Part shown: positions 45,709-54,906 of the stretch, piece after piece | How positions within the stretch are numbered: the first letter of the stretch is position 1 | Layout: every line of letters starts with the position of its first letter | From: an uncultured Lachnospiraceae bacterium | GTDB lineage: Bacteria > Bacillota > Clostridia > Lachnospirales > Lachnospiraceae | Length of the DNA: 64,000 nucleotides | Direction of reading: 5' to 3' | NCBI GenBank assembly: GCA_902760755.1 | Contig: CACWHK010000009.1 | Location: 22,740 to 86,739, forward strand | Program-made: the position numbers and the translations under genes | Notes under the pieces: model-generated | Seen by the model: only the letters and a program-made list of their open reading frames with translations | What the model was told of the DNA's origin: nothing | Databases searched by the model: none

Positions 45709-47526
45709 CTAGTCCTTCAGATATCCTTCTGCATCGAAGGTGTACTTCTTTCCGTCAATGGTAAGGGTTTCGTTCTTCGCGTACCAACCCAGATTGTCGC
45801 TGTAATACCAGCCGTTCTTATTCTTCTTCCAGGAGGCCTTGCCGTTATAGGTGCAGGTACCGTCCTTGTTCAGCCAGTAGCCCTTGCACCACTCACTCTT
45901 CGCCATGGTTCCGTCCGACTTGAAGTAATACCACTTTCCGTCCTGTACCCAGGCGTTGGTCTTCATAAAGCCGTCCTTCTTATCCATGTAGTACCAGTTC
46001 TTACCGCTCTTCACCCAGCCGGTCTTCATACTGCCGTCCTTCGGATCGAAGTAGTACCATTTCTTTCCGCTCTGGAGCCAGCCGGTCTGCATACTGCCGT
46101 CATTCTTGTCAAAGAAGTACCATTTCTTACCAATCTTCGTCCAGCCGGTCTTCATGGAGCCGTCCGTCTTGTCATAGTAGTACCACTTGGAACCATCCTG
46201 CACCCAGCCGAGCTGCTGCCACTTTGCATAGATCCGGCAGACACGCTCCTCCCGGGGAGATCCGTTGTAATTGGAATAACCCGCTAAGGTATCCCGAAGA
46301 TTCGTCACCGGTGTCTCGTAGGAAGCATCCTCATACCAGCCCTGGAAGAGATATCCCTTCCGCTCCGGGACCATCCCCTCCTTCTCCCAGAGATCCTCAA
46401 GGGCATCCAGGTCCGTGTTTCCTGCCGCCTTATAGATCCTGGACGGATATCCCTGGATGGTACCTCCGCAGGCCTCCAGCGTCAGGGTCCTGCAGGCAAG
46501 GAATTCGAACCGTACCTGCGTCCAGTCCTCAGCATAATCACCCTTACGTGTATAATCCCCGCCGGTTCTGCTGTTATCGCTCCAGCCCGGCGTGATGGTC
46601 AGAGTATCTGTAACCGAATCGAAGGATGAATTCGACTGAATCCTGTATGCATGGCTTGTCGTATTCCCCGTGATTATCTTATATACATAGTAGCCTTCGA
46701 TATAGGGATGACGTACCGTATAGGTAACAACATCCTCCCCCACGTATTTCAGCACCGCATTGTTCACGGCATCCGTGGCCCAGATTGCATCCATATCCTG
46801 TTCGTCCGAATAATAATGCAGTTCCGTAGCCAGGAAGTCATCCTCGAAGATCCCGAGGCCCGCTCCCGCTCCGGTATCAATATCCGCATACTGATACGCA
46901 AGGGTACAGTAGCCCGGAAAATACTTGAACTCCAGATTATTGATCCCATAGGCAAGCGTAATATTTGCATACTCCGGATGCTCCACAGGTTCGCTGGTAT
47001 AGCCTCCGCCACCGTTGGAGAAAACCATCACCGGCTCGGTCCCGGTGATCTCGAACTCCTGAATAAAGGAATTATCATAATCGGCCGTTTCCGGAGTCTT
47101 TCCGTAGTGCTCCACCTTTGTCACTTGAACCGGATCCCTGCTCTCTGCCGAATACGGATTGATGAATACCACTCCCGCGGTCCCGGATATGGTATCCCCG
47201 TTCCTGGTTGCCTGTGACGCGCTCGGCAGCTTCGGAATGATCGTCACTTTGTCTCCCGGAAAAAGGATCGGAAGATTGTTCCAGTTCCCATATGTCTCCT
47301 CGGAGCCTTCCAGTGAGATTCTCTCCCCAAGGGCTTTGTTGTAATCATACGTGTAATGCAACGGCTGATGAACGATTACCGCCTGGCTCTTTGGCTCCTC
47401 CGGAGCCGTCTCTTCCTCGCCCTCAGCGAAAGCCATGCCGCTTCCGAACCAGAGGAAGCAAAGGATAACTGTAGCTAAGATCCATGGCCGAAGCAGACGA
47501 TTTCTACCCGATAAGTGTTTCTTCAT
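45709..47526 (-). CDS. secreted cell-wall-binding protein, paralogue B
   Basis: 605-residue surface protein with the same plan as the one at 42972. Signal peptide (to about residue 34, GMAFAEG), unrecognised domain beginning PKSQAVIVHQPLHYTYDYN with ITGTEPVMVFSNGGGGYTSE, one InlB-type repeat (LTLEACGGTIQGYPSRIY ... GYLFQGWYEDASYE ... IYAKW), five or six YYF/GW repeats of about 20 residues (GWVQDGSKWYYYDKTDGSMKT and so on), and the terminal module ending YTFDAEGYLKD. AGAAAGGAGAAGTTT precedes the ATG. Expressed from 47630-47658 through a leader with a very long hairpin. Probably a wall-attached adhesin; role unknown. Confidence 0.88.
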   Translation of the reverse strand: MKKHLSGRNRLLRPWILATVILCFLWFGSGMAFAEGEEETAPEEPKSQAVIVHQPLHYTYDYNKALGERISLEGSEETYGNWNNLPILFPGDKVTIIPKLPSASQATRNGDTISGTAGVVFINPYSAESRDPVQVTKVEHYGKTPETADYDNSFIQEFEITGTEPVMVFSNGGGGYTSEPVEHPEYANITLAYGINNLEFKYFPGYCTLAYQYADIDTGAGAGLGIFEDDFLATELHYYSDEQDMDAIWATDAVNNAVLKYVGEDVVTYTVRHPYIEGYYVYKIITGNTTSHAYRIQSNSSFDSVTDTLTITPGWSDNSRTGGDYTRKGDYAEDWTQVRFEFLACRTLTLEACGGTIQGYPSRIYKAAGNTDLDALEDLWEKEGMVPERKGYLFQGWYEDASYETPVTNLRDTLAGYSNYNGSPREERVCRIYAKWQQLGWVQDGSKWYYYDKTDGSMKTGWTKIGKKWYFFDKNDGSMQTGWLQSGKKWYYFDPKDGSMKTGWVKSGKNWYYMDKKDGFMKTNAWVQDGKWYYFKSDGTMAKSEWCKGYWLNKDGTCTYNGKASWKKNKNGWYYSDNLGWYAKNETLTIDGKKYTFDAEGYLKD

Positions 47527-47557
47527 AAACTTCTCCTTTCTTTCATTCTGTACTGAC

Positions 47558-47604
47558 GGACGAAAGGGACGGTCCTTAGCATTCAGGAACCGTCCCTTTC
47601 GTCC
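47558..47604 (-). repeat. long perfect hairpin in the leader of surface protein B
   Basis: GGACGAAAGGGACGGT pairs with ACCGTCCCTTTCGTCC, and AGGAACC/GGTCCT extends it; about 20 bp in all. It lies between the promoter at 47630 and the start at 47526. No T-run follows, so it is not a classic terminator. GGGACGGT is also present in the arms of the element at 17894-18033. Confidence 0.75.
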
Positions 47605-47629
47605 GAAATACGCTAACCCCTATAAGAAA

Positions 47630-47658
47630 AGATTAGCAAAAATGAAATTGTCTGTCAA
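47630..47658 (-). promoter_or_regulatory. promoter of surface protein B
   Basis: Minus strand TTGACA, 17-base spacer, TAATCT, immediately after the GH13 stop codon; leader of about 95 bases. Confidence 0.75.
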
Positions 47659-47674
47659 TAATGCAGAATACAAT

Positions 47675-48985
47675 CTATCGCTCCATGCGCCAAACCTCAG
47701 AGCTGTACGGTGCCAGTTCCGATCCCCCTCCGAAGTCGTGGAGGGTTCCGGTGAGGAGCTCCTCTGCCTGGCCGCAGCCTGCATCAAAGTGTGCCGTGTA
47801 GGGCTCACTGTCCGCATTGATGGCGATCAGGATCCGCTCGTTGTCCGTCTTCCGCTCGAAGATGCACTGCTTATTCGTCAGTACCACGGAACGGAAGGAG
47901 CCGTAGTTCAGCGCCTCACTGTTCTTCTTGATCTCGCAGAGCTTCGCGATATGGTCCGTCAGTTCGTTCCACTCCGGCTTCTCGAAGCAAGCGCGAAGGG
48001 CCGGATCCCCCTCCTGCTTGGTTGCCTTTGCACCCCACTCACTACCGTAGTATATCTGCGGGAAGCCGGGCATACCGAAGGCCAGGGTATAGATCAGCGG
48101 CAAATGTGCCGGATTCGACAGGATGCTTGCCACACGGGTAACATCATGGTTATCCACAAAGGAAAGCAGATGCATATTACGATATCTGCACCACTGCTCC
48201 GAACCGAACTGCTGCTGCAGTGAGTGGATGATCTCAAACATATTCATGGAATTAAAGCTGCTGTAGAGTCCCTTATAGCATGCATAGTTGGTGCAGCTGT
48301 CCAGCATATCCGGATTTACAAAGAGACAGTAATCTCCGAACAGAAGCTCACCCAGCAGAAGAAACTCCGGCTTGATCTCCCGGGCCAGTCCCTTCAGACG
48401 GCGAAGGAAGTCGTGATCCAGACAGTAGGCCACATCCAGGCGGAGTCCGTCGATATCGAACTCGGATACCCAGCCGCGAACCGCATCAAAGATATGATTA
48501 ATGACCGCTTCATTCCGAAGGTTCAACTTTACCAGGTCATAGTTTCCTTCCCAGCCCTCATACCAGAAGCCGTCGTTATAGTTGGAGTTTCCGTCAAAGG
48601 AGATGTGGAACCAGTCCTTGTAGGGTGAGTCCCATTTCTTCTCCAGAACATCCCGGAAGGCCCAGAAGCCCCGGCCCACGTGATTGAACACACCGTCCAG
48701 TACCACGCGGATCCCTGCCGAGTGCAGGGCATCCACCACCTGCTTAAAGTCCTCATTCGTGCCAAGGCGATTGTCGATCACGGTATAGTCCTGGGTATTA
48801 TAGCCATGGGTATCCGAACGGAACACCGGGGAAAAGTACACGGCGTTGATCCCCAGCTTGGTAAGGTGGGGGATCCAGTCCAGAACCTTCAGGATCCGGT
48901 GTGCCTCCAGCCCGTCATTTTCGTAAGGTGCCCCGCAGAAGCCCAGGGGGTAGATCTGATAAAATACACTCTCTTCGTACCACAT
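47675..48985 (-). CDS. GH13 alpha-amylase family glycosidase
   Basis: 436-residue cytosolic GH13 enzyme acting on alpha-glucans or maltodextrins. Region I is LDGVFNHVG, region II GLRLDVA (nucleophile D184), region III LLGELLFG (acid/base E213) and region IV FVDNHD (D281). No signal peptide, no N-terminal N-domain, and a short C-terminal beta domain, so it is closest to small intracellular maltodextrin hydrolases or transglycosylases; exact specificity cannot be read. AACGAGGAGGACTGACT precedes the ATG. It follows the GH25 gene by 75 bases that contain a repeat-type hairpin. Confidence 0.93.
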   Translation of the reverse strand: MWYEESVFYQIYPLGFCGAPYENDGLEAHRILKVLDWIPHLTKLGINAVYFSPVFRSDTHGYNTQDYTVIDNRLGTNEDFKQVVDALHSAGIRVVLDGVFNHVGRGFWAFRDVLEKKWDSPYKDWFHISFDGNSNYNDGFWYEGWEGNYDLVKLNLRNEAVINHIFDAVRGWVSEFDIDGLRLDVAYCLDHDFLRRLKGLAREIKPEFLLLGELLFGDYCLFVNPDMLDSCTNYACYKGLYSSFNSMNMFEIIHSLQQQFGSEQWCRYRNMHLLSFVDNHDVTRVASILSNPAHLPLIYTLAFGMPGFPQIYYGSEWGAKATKQEGDPALRACFEKPEWNELTDHIAKLCEIKKNSEALNYGSFRSVVLTNKQCIFERKTDNERILIAINADSEPYTAHFDAGCGQAEELLTGTLHDFGGGSELAPYSSEVWRMER

Positions 48986-49011
48986 AGTCAGTCCTCCTCG
49001 TTGTTATCTTT

Positions 49012-49046
49012 AGATCCTTCGTGTCCTTCGGACACTCAGGATGACA
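49012..49046 (-). repeat. REP-like hairpin between the GH25 and GH13 genes
   Basis: On the minus strand TGTCATCCTGAGTGTCC, GAA, then GGACACGAAGGATCT: ATCCT and GTGTCC pair with GGACAC and AGGAT. The outer part matches the widespread extragenic motif that begins TCATCCTGAG and ends GAAGGATCT, here with a longer tip. It lies between two genes transcribed in the same direction. Confidence 0.65.
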
Positions 49047-49060
49047 CAAACACGTCCTTC

Positions 49061-50227
49061 TTACCGCAGCCACACGTTCATATCGACCTCTCCGGTGATA
49101 CCGGGGACCGATCCGTCCGATGCATACTGCCAGCCCTCCACATGGTAGGGGAACTGGGGTGTGCTGTAGGCTGCAAGCCAGAATTCATATTTCCCGACCT
49201 TGGAAAGGTCCAGGGCAGATACAAACCAGTAGGTGGATGCGTAGATCATCGGGGTGTAGCCTGCGTTCTCGATGGTCTCGCAGAACCCACGGATGGCCTC
49301 AGTCCGGTCCTCCACGGAGGCCAGATTGCCACGCCCGTCCTCTGCTCCTACCTGCTCGGTATCGATAATGATCGGCTGGTTAAACCTGTAGGGTTTCACC
49401 ATGGAGAGCACCATGTTCGCTTCCTCCACGCCCTCTTCATAGTTAACTGCCTGGGAGAAGAAGTAAACGCCCACATCCAGTCCGGCCGCTAGAGCCCCCT
49501 GCATGTTCGCATCAAAGCAGGCATCCTTCTTCATATTTCCTTCTTCCCCGTAACCGCGGAAGCCCGCACGAAGGATCGCAACCTCGACTCCGGACGCCTT
49601 CACGGCAGCCCAGTCGATCTCCTCCTGATATTCGGATACGTCCACGCCCACACGTCCGGCCTTCTGCCCGTCCTTATAGTAGTTCAGGTAGGACTCACCC
49701 TCCGCCGTGTAGAAGTCCTTTGCAAAATCGTAATCGTCCCTTGCAACCCCTTCCTCGATCTTGAAGAGGGTGCAGTCCGGATAGGTTCCGAATACCACGT
49801 AGGCCTTATCCAGATACTGAACGAAGTTGTCTGTTACCAGCTCCTTAACATCCGACGGTGCATCAAAGGAAATCTCCGTCCGAAGGGCATCCACCGAAAC
49901 CTCTTCCCCCCGGACATAAAATCCGGTCTTTTCCAGAATATACAGTGTGGTCATGGTGATAAGACCGATCACCAGCACAATACACGCGATAAGAAGCACC
50001 AGCTGTCGCTTCCTGCTGCGTGGTTCCTCCGCTTCGCCCTTCCCGGACTTCTTCGGTGTCTCATCCGATACCGCTACGGTCTCACTCTCTTCCTCCGGCT
50101 CAGCCTCATCTGCAGTTCCGTCCGCAGAGGGTATCTTTCTCGGTTGTCGTTTCTCCTGCTTCTCTTCGGGAGCATCCTCTTCAAAGAGGTCACCGTTGAG
50201 AAATGAAAGCTCATCATTTTTCTTCAT
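49061..50227 (-). CDS. membrane-anchored GH25 lysozyme-like muramidase
   Basis: 388-residue protein. About 85 cytosolic, acidic residues are followed by one transmembrane helix (QLVLLIACIVLVIGLITMTTLY), a linker domain of about 100 residues and a GH25 domain. GH25 marks: VGVDVSEYQEEIDWAAVKASG with the catalytic Asp, AILRAGFRGYGEEG, DANMQGALAAGLDVGVYFFSQA and IIIDTEQVG with the Asp-x-Glu pair. It would cut the peptidoglycan glycan strand outside the membrane. ATG at 50227 has AAAGGAACTGTGT in front; an upstream extension is untranslated leader. Promoter at 50417-50445. Confidence 0.92.
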   Translation of the reverse strand: MKKNDELSFLNGDLFEEDAPEEKQEKRQPRKIPSADGTADEAEPEEESETVAVSDETPKKSGKGEAEEPRSRKRQLVLLIACIVLVIGLITMTTLYILEKTGFYVRGEEVSVDALRTEISFDAPSDVKELVTDNFVQYLDKAYVVFGTYPDCTLFKIEEGVARDDYDFAKDFYTAEGESYLNYYKDGQKAGRVGVDVSEYQEEIDWAAVKASGVEVAILRAGFRGYGEEGNMKKDACFDANMQGALAAGLDVGVYFFSQAVNYEEGVEEANMVLSMVKPYRFNQPIIIDTEQVGAEDGRGNLASVEDRTEAIRGFCETIENAGYTPMIYASTYWFVSALDLSKVGKYEFWLAAYSTPQFPYHVEGWQYASDGSVPGITGEVDMNVWLR

Positions 50228-50416
50228 ACACAGTTCCTTTATCCGTTTCATCAGAGCCGGCAGCGTTCCATGCCCCTGCCCGCCGTGACCATGGTATTTT
50301 ACCACAAAACCGGAAAAATGGCAAAAAGAAAGACCCATATGGCACCTTCTCCGAGCCACATGAGCCTCTTTTGTCAATATATTGACTACCCCCACTAAGT
50401 AACCAACTATGGATGT

Positions 50417-50445
50417 ATCATAGCACATTTATCTAAAAATGGAAA
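50417..50445 (-). promoter_or_regulatory. possible promoter of the GH25 gene
   Basis: Minus strand TTTCCA, 17-base spacer, TATGAT, giving a leader of about 185 bases. The -35 is weak. The rest of 50228-50495 shows nothing else clear. Confidence 0.5.
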
Positions 50446-50495
50446 GTTCTTTTGTGCATTTTCGATATTCTTTGTAAAATGTGTCCAAAACTCAT

Positions 50496-50536
50496 AGAAA
50501 AAATCACCCACAGAGGTGAATTCTCCGTGGGTGATT
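50496..50536 (-). terminator. terminator of the acyl-CoA synthetase-like gene
   Basis: AATCACCCAC pairs with GTGGGTGATT, followed on the minus strand by TTTTTCTATG. Confidence 0.88.
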
Positions 50537-50569
50537 CTGTCAATCTGCACAAAGGTGAATCCGGAAATC

Positions 50570-52204
50570 CTAGGATTCATTCTCCCGGGCAACCAGATTT
50601 GTAGCTCCGTAGGTCTCGCGAAGCAACGGCTTTTCGATCTTGCCCGTTGCATTTCTCGGTACATCCGCGAAGATGATCTTGCGCGGACGCTTGTAACGCG
50701 GAAGCTCCAGACAGAAGTTCTCAATCTCCTCTTCCGTTGCCTCTTCGCCCGGCTTCAGCTCGATGATGGCTGCCGCGATCTCACCGAGACGGGAATCAGC
50801 CAGACCGATCACGGCTACGTCGTTGATCTTCTGATTCTTCATGAGGAAGCTCTCGATCTGAACCGGGTAGATGTTCTCACCACCACTGATGATGACATCC
50901 TTCTTCCGGTCAACCAGCCAGATGAATCCGTCCTCGTCCAGCTTCGCCATATCTCCGGTATAGAGCCAGCCGTCCTTAATGCTCTCTGCGGTAGCTTCCG
51001 GATTCTTGTAGTACTCGATCATGACGCCGGGGCCCTTGACGATCAGCTCGCCTACTTCTCCCTTCGGAACCGGTACGCCCTCTTCGTCCACGATATTTGT
51101 CTCCCAGCCGTAGCCCGGGACACCGATGGCACCCACATGGTCGATATTCTCAACTCCCAGATGTACACAGCCGGGTCCAATGGACTCGGACAGTCCGTAG
51201 TTGGTGTCATATGCATGGTTCGGGAAGATCGCCTTCCAGCGCGTGATCAGGGATGCAGGCACAGGCTGTGCACCGATATGCATGAGTCTCCACTGATCCA
51301 GCTTGTAATCCTCTTTCTTCAGACGTCCGCTTTCCAGAGCCACCAGGATATCCTGTGCCCAGGGAACCAGCAGCCATACGATGGTACAGCCCTCGTCGCT
51401 GACAGTCTGCAGCACATCCTCCGGCTTGGTACCCTTCAGGAGCACTGCCTTTCCTCCGGAGATCAGACTTCCGAACCAGTGCATCTTCGCACCCGTATGA
51501 TAGAGGGGCGGGATGCAGAGGAACACATCATCCTTCGTCTGTCCGTGATGCGCCTGTTCCACTCTTGCGGAGTGCATCAGGGCCTTATGCTCATGCAGGA
51601 TGGCCTTCGGGAAGCCGGTAGTTCCGGACGAGAAGTAGATTGCTGCATTGTCGGAATCGATGATCGGAATATCCGGATTCGCACTGCTGCAGTTTGCAAC
51701 CATCTCGTTGTAATCCTCAGCAAAGGTCGGGCAGTTCTCACCCACGTAGAACAGAAGGCGGTTCCGGGAGATCCGCTCAGCAATCTCCTCGATACGTCCG
51801 ATAAATGCAGGTCCGAACACCAGGACATCCACATCCGCCAGCTTCACGCAGTACTCGATCTCCTCCGAATCATAACGGAAGTTAAGAGGCACCGCGATGG
51901 CGCCGGTCTTCAGGATACCGAAGTAGATCGGAAGCCACTCCAGGCAGTTCATCAGAAGGATTCCGACCTTGTCATTCTTCTTGATGCCCCGGGACAGAAG
52001 CAGATGTGCGAACCGGTTTGCCTTTTCGTTGAAGACGGACCAGGTGATCTCTCTTCTGTAGGCAGCCTTCGGGTTCGGCTCTGTCAGTTCATATTCACGC
52101 CAGGTAACACGGCGAACCTCTTTGATCTCCGGGTTCACCTCCACGAGAGCCACGTCATTGGCGTAGATCTTCGCATTTTTCTCCAATAAATCTGTGATCG
52201 GCAT
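50570..52204 (-). CDS. AMP-binding acyl-CoA synthetase/ligase
   Basis: 544-residue member of the ANL superfamily that activates a carboxylic acid with ATP, normally passing it to CoA. The ATP loop is YFSSGTTGFPKA, the A5 motif YGLSES, the A7 motif WLYTGDMAKLDEDG, the hinge VDRKKDVIISGGENIYP and the catalytic Lys lies in NATGKIEKPLL. No carrier or condensation domains, so a free ligase for fatty or aromatic acids; substrate unknown. ATG at 52204 with GGGGTGTGAATT upstream, weak. Single gene between its own promoter and terminator. Confidence 0.92.
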   Translation of the reverse strand: MPITDLLEKNAKIYANDVALVEVNPEIKEVRRVTWREYELTEPNPKAAYRREITWSVFNEKANRFAHLLLSRGIKKNDKVGILLMNCLEWLPIYFGILKTGAIAVPLNFRYDSEEIEYCVKLADVDVLVFGPAFIGRIEEIAERISRNRLLFYVGENCPTFAEDYNEMVANCSSANPDIPIIDSDNAAIYFSSGTTGFPKAILHEHKALMHSARVEQAHHGQTKDDVFLCIPPLYHTGAKMHWFGSLISGGKAVLLKGTKPEDVLQTVSDEGCTIVWLLVPWAQDILVALESGRLKKEDYKLDQWRLMHIGAQPVPASLITRWKAIFPNHAYDTNYGLSESIGPGCVHLGVENIDHVGAIGVPGYGWETNIVDEEGVPVPKGEVGELIVKGPGVMIEYYKNPEATAESIKDGWLYTGDMAKLDEDGFIWLVDRKKDVIISGGENIYPVQIESFLMKNQKINDVAVIGLADSRLGEIAAAIIELKPGEEATEEEIENFCLELPRYKRPRKIIFADVPRNATGKIEKPLLRETYGATNLVARENES

Positions 52205-52269
52205 AATTCACACCCCATATCATTTTAGTCTTTGGAGACCGAACTATATTATATCGGTCACACTTTGCT

Positions 52270-52298
52270 ATTTTAACACGTTATTGCAGCAAAGTAAA
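52270..52298 (-). promoter_or_regulatory. possible promoter of the acyl-CoA synthetase-like gene
   Basis: Minus strand TTTACT, 17-base spacer, TAAAAT. A second TATAAT about 30 bases downstream could act instead. Confidence 0.5.
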
Positions 52299-52305
52299 GG
52301 ACAGG

Positions 52306-54768
52306 TCACACCTGATTTGCACTCTCCTGTTTCGATTCCTTTTCACGATCTTTTTTTACGATCAGCCGGTCACATGCAGCCAGCACGCCCGGCAGGATGA
52401 ACAGGATCATCACCAGAGCAGAGGTGGTTCCGATGGCCAGGATATGGCAGATCTGCCCTACCCCCGGATCATCAAATGCAAAGCCCAGCAGCGTGGTACA
52501 AAGCGCCATGACCAGACCGGAGGTAAGGATCGTACGGATGGAGGCCTTGTAGGTACTCCGCATGGCATCCGCCAGCTCCTTCTCCCTTCGCTTCTCCCGG
52601 TAGAAATTGGTGAAGACGATGGCATAATCGATGGTGGCTCCCATAAGGATACTCTGCACGATCAGCAGCGCCACATAGTACATGGAGGTTCCTGCGATGC
52701 GCATTACAACCATAGTTATGTAAACTGACGTCTGAATAAGCCCTACCAGGATCAGCGGGATCATGAAGTTCCGGAAGGTGATCAGCACCACGATGAAGAT
52801 CGCCACTGCCGTAATAATGGTGATGCGGTTCATCTCGCTGTCGAAGGTCTTGGACATCTCATACGCCATGGGCGTGCTGCCGATGATATAATACTTTCCC
52901 TGCAGCTTCTCCCTGCAGAGCCGGTCCAGTGCCTCCGTGAAATCCATAGCCTCATCGCTGCCGTCGATCAGGTCCGTGGTCACAGCCATCAGGGAATACT
53001 CCGGGCCTACCATCTGCCCCTTTCCGTTCTCGATCCCGGATACCGCCGTACTGAGGATCAGCTTCGTCTTCGTATCCAGCAGAGCGTTGATATCCTCTGA
53101 GGTGCTCACCTCTTTCATCAGATCATCGATGGACATGGTCCAGGAATCATCATAATTCGTCTGACTGTAGTAGAATGCATACGCCAGCGAAAGCATGTTC
53201 TCATTTAACTCCGGTGCGATATCCTTCGCGATGGCACTCATTTCCGGTACCGTCAGCTTAAGGGGCGGAAGGAGCGGCGACTTTGCCGCAAGATCCAGCT
53301 TCTCCCGCATTTCATCCGTCATGTAAGCTGCCAGCAGCGGATTCTCCGTAGATGCCTTTTGGAAGAATGTGATCAACTCCTTCGGTGTCAGCTTCTCTCC
53401 CGACCGGTCTGCGTAGTGTGTATAATACAGCACCCTGAAGACCGAGGCATCCAGAAGATCCACCTGTCCCACACCGAACATGGAGGTTACGAAGCCTACC
53501 ATATCCTCTGCCCCCATCTTCTTTCCGAGGGTGGTGCTGTAAGCATTCACGGAACGGACGCCCGATACGGGAGACAGGGCTTCCGCCATCTCCGGAATCT
53601 TCGCTTCATCCGTATTGCTGAAAAGCACAACGATATTGTTATCCTTCGGGAATACCTCCGCAACGCTGTCGCTGAGAGGAAGCACGTAGGATATGCCGGA
53701 CCCTCCCTTCAGGATCAGTACGACCACGAAGATGGCAACAAATGCAACCGCTATGAAGTAGCGACATTTCACACTGAACTTAGCCAGCGCACCCGTGGGC
53801 ACATTCAGCGACTTCTTCGCCGTAGCACGGATGGGCTTATCAAAAAGAAGCAGCATGGAAGGCAGCACCAGGAAGCAGCCAAGAAGGCTGAGGAACACGC
53901 CCTTTGCAAAGACAATACCCATGTCCGCTCCGATCTTGAAGCTCATGAAGCAAAGTGCTAAGAGACCTACGATGGTGGTAACGGAGCTGCTGCACATGGC
54001 GGGAATGGCATTCCGGATAGCTTCCTTCATGGCTGCAGGACGGTCCTCTGTCTTCTTCGAAGCCTGACGGAACCGGTTGGACAGAATGATGGCATAGTCC
54101 ATGGAAAGCACCAGCTGCATTACTGCCACGATGGAATTGGTATTCTTGGAAACATCGGGCAGGAACGCATTTGTGCCCATGTTGATCACAACCGCAACCC
54201 CCACCGAGAAAAGGAAGATGAAGGGCTCCAGCCAGGAATTGCTCATCACGAGAAGCACAAAAAGAAGGATTCCGAGGGCTCCCAGCAGGATGCCCGGTGT
54301 CAGCGCATTTTTGTTCAGGTCATCATTTTCATGCACCATGGTATAGCCGGAATAATCCTCGTCCAGCGTCTTCTCGATATCCGAAAACACATCCGACTCA
54401 TAGGTTTCATCCGACTTCAGGATATAGAGCGTATGGTTGTCCTTGTTGTAATCCGGACTGTCCGGCAGCCAGGTAACGGAAGCAACTCCGGGGATGCTTC
54501 CGAGCCGCGTCTTCATCTCACTCTTTTCCGCATCGGAAAGGTTATCAAACATGACACGGATCTGGCTCTGCACGTTCTGTGTGGCCGGCATCTGCTCAGT
54601 CATCAGCTCCTTCCCCTGCTTCATTTCCGAATCATCCGGAAGATACTTGGACATATCCGTGTTGACCTTTACCTTCGGCATAAGGAAGATGCTTCCCACA
54701 GCCAGAAGGAGGAAGAACACCAGCATCCAGATTCTCTTTTCCACTAAAAAGCTTGCTATCTTATTCAT
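52306..54768 (-). CDS. MMPL/RND-superfamily exporter
   Basis: 820-residue membrane protein with two halves, each an N-terminal helix, a large extracytoplasmic loop and a bundle of five helices: twelve membrane spans in all. First half FLVEKRIWMLVFFLLLAVGSIFLM and SMDYAIILSNRFRQ; second half GATIDYAIVFTNFYREKRRE. The Asp in DYA of each fourth helix is the proton-relay residue of the MMPL group. Likely exports lipids or other hydrophobic compounds using the proton gradient. ATG at 54768 with GGGGAGAAAT in front; the longer upstream frame is the leader. Monocistronic; promoter at 54828-54856. Confidence 0.92.
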   Translation of the reverse strand: MNKIASFLVEKRIWMLVFFLLLAVGSIFLMPKVKVNTDMSKYLPDDSEMKQGKELMTEQMPATQNVQSQIRVMFDNLSDAEKSEMKTRLGSIPGVASVTWLPDSPDYNKDNHTLYILKSDETYESDVFSDIEKTLDEDYSGYTMVHENDDLNKNALTPGILLGALGILLFVLLVMSNSWLEPFIFLFSVGVAVVINMGTNAFLPDVSKNTNSIVAVMQLVLSMDYAIILSNRFRQASKKTEDRPAAMKEAIRNAIPAMCSSSVTTIVGLLALCFMSFKIGADMGIVFAKGVFLSLLGCFLVLPSMLLLFDKPIRATAKKSLNVPTGALAKFSVKCRYFIAVAFVAIFVVVLILKGGSGISYVLPLSDSVAEVFPKDNNIVVLFSNTDEAKIPEMAEALSPVSGVRSVNAYSTTLGKKMGAEDMVGFVTSMFGVGQVDLLDASVFRVLYYTHYADRSGEKLTPKELITFFQKASTENPLLAAYMTDEMREKLDLAAKSPLLPPLKLTVPEMSAIAKDIAPELNENMLSLAYAFYYSQTNYDDSWTMSIDDLMKEVSTSEDINALLDTKTKLILSTAVSGIENGKGQMVGPEYSLMAVTTDLIDGSDEAMDFTEALDRLCREKLQGKYYIIGSTPMAYEMSKTFDSEMNRITIITAVAIFIVVLITFRNFMIPLILVGLIQTSVYITMVVMRIAGTSMYYVALLIVQSILMGATIDYAIVFTNFYREKRREKELADAMRSTYKASIRTILTSGLVMALCTTLLGFAFDDPGVGQICHILAIGTTSALVMILFILPGVLAACDRLIVKKDREKESKQESANQV

Positions 54769-54827
54769 ATTTCTCCCCGACCCGACACGATTTTCTTTGT
54801 GCAGGCTTCTAAACACATAGTGGGAGT

Positions 54828-54856
54828 ATTATATCACAAACCTTCCGTCCCTACAA
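54828..54856 (-). promoter_or_regulatory. promoter of the MMPL gene
   Basis: Minus strand TTGTAG, 17-base spacer, TATAAT, about 60 bases before the ATG. Confidence 0.7.
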
Positions 54857-54888
54857 TGAAACAGGAGGGGAAAACTCCCCTCCTGCCC
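54857..54888 (-). terminator. terminator of the giant repeat-protein gene
   Basis: CAGGAGGGG pairs perfectly with CCCCTCCTG around a short loop, followed on the minus strand by TTTCATTG. It lies 20 bases after the stop codon. Confidence 0.82.
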
Positions 54889-54906
54889 GTTTAAAACGTT
54901 TTCTCT

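Noticed and set aside
50516-52189. Plus-strand open frame opposite the AMP-binding enzyme (557 codons)
   Set aside because: Antisense shadow; the minus-strand gene has every ANL motif.
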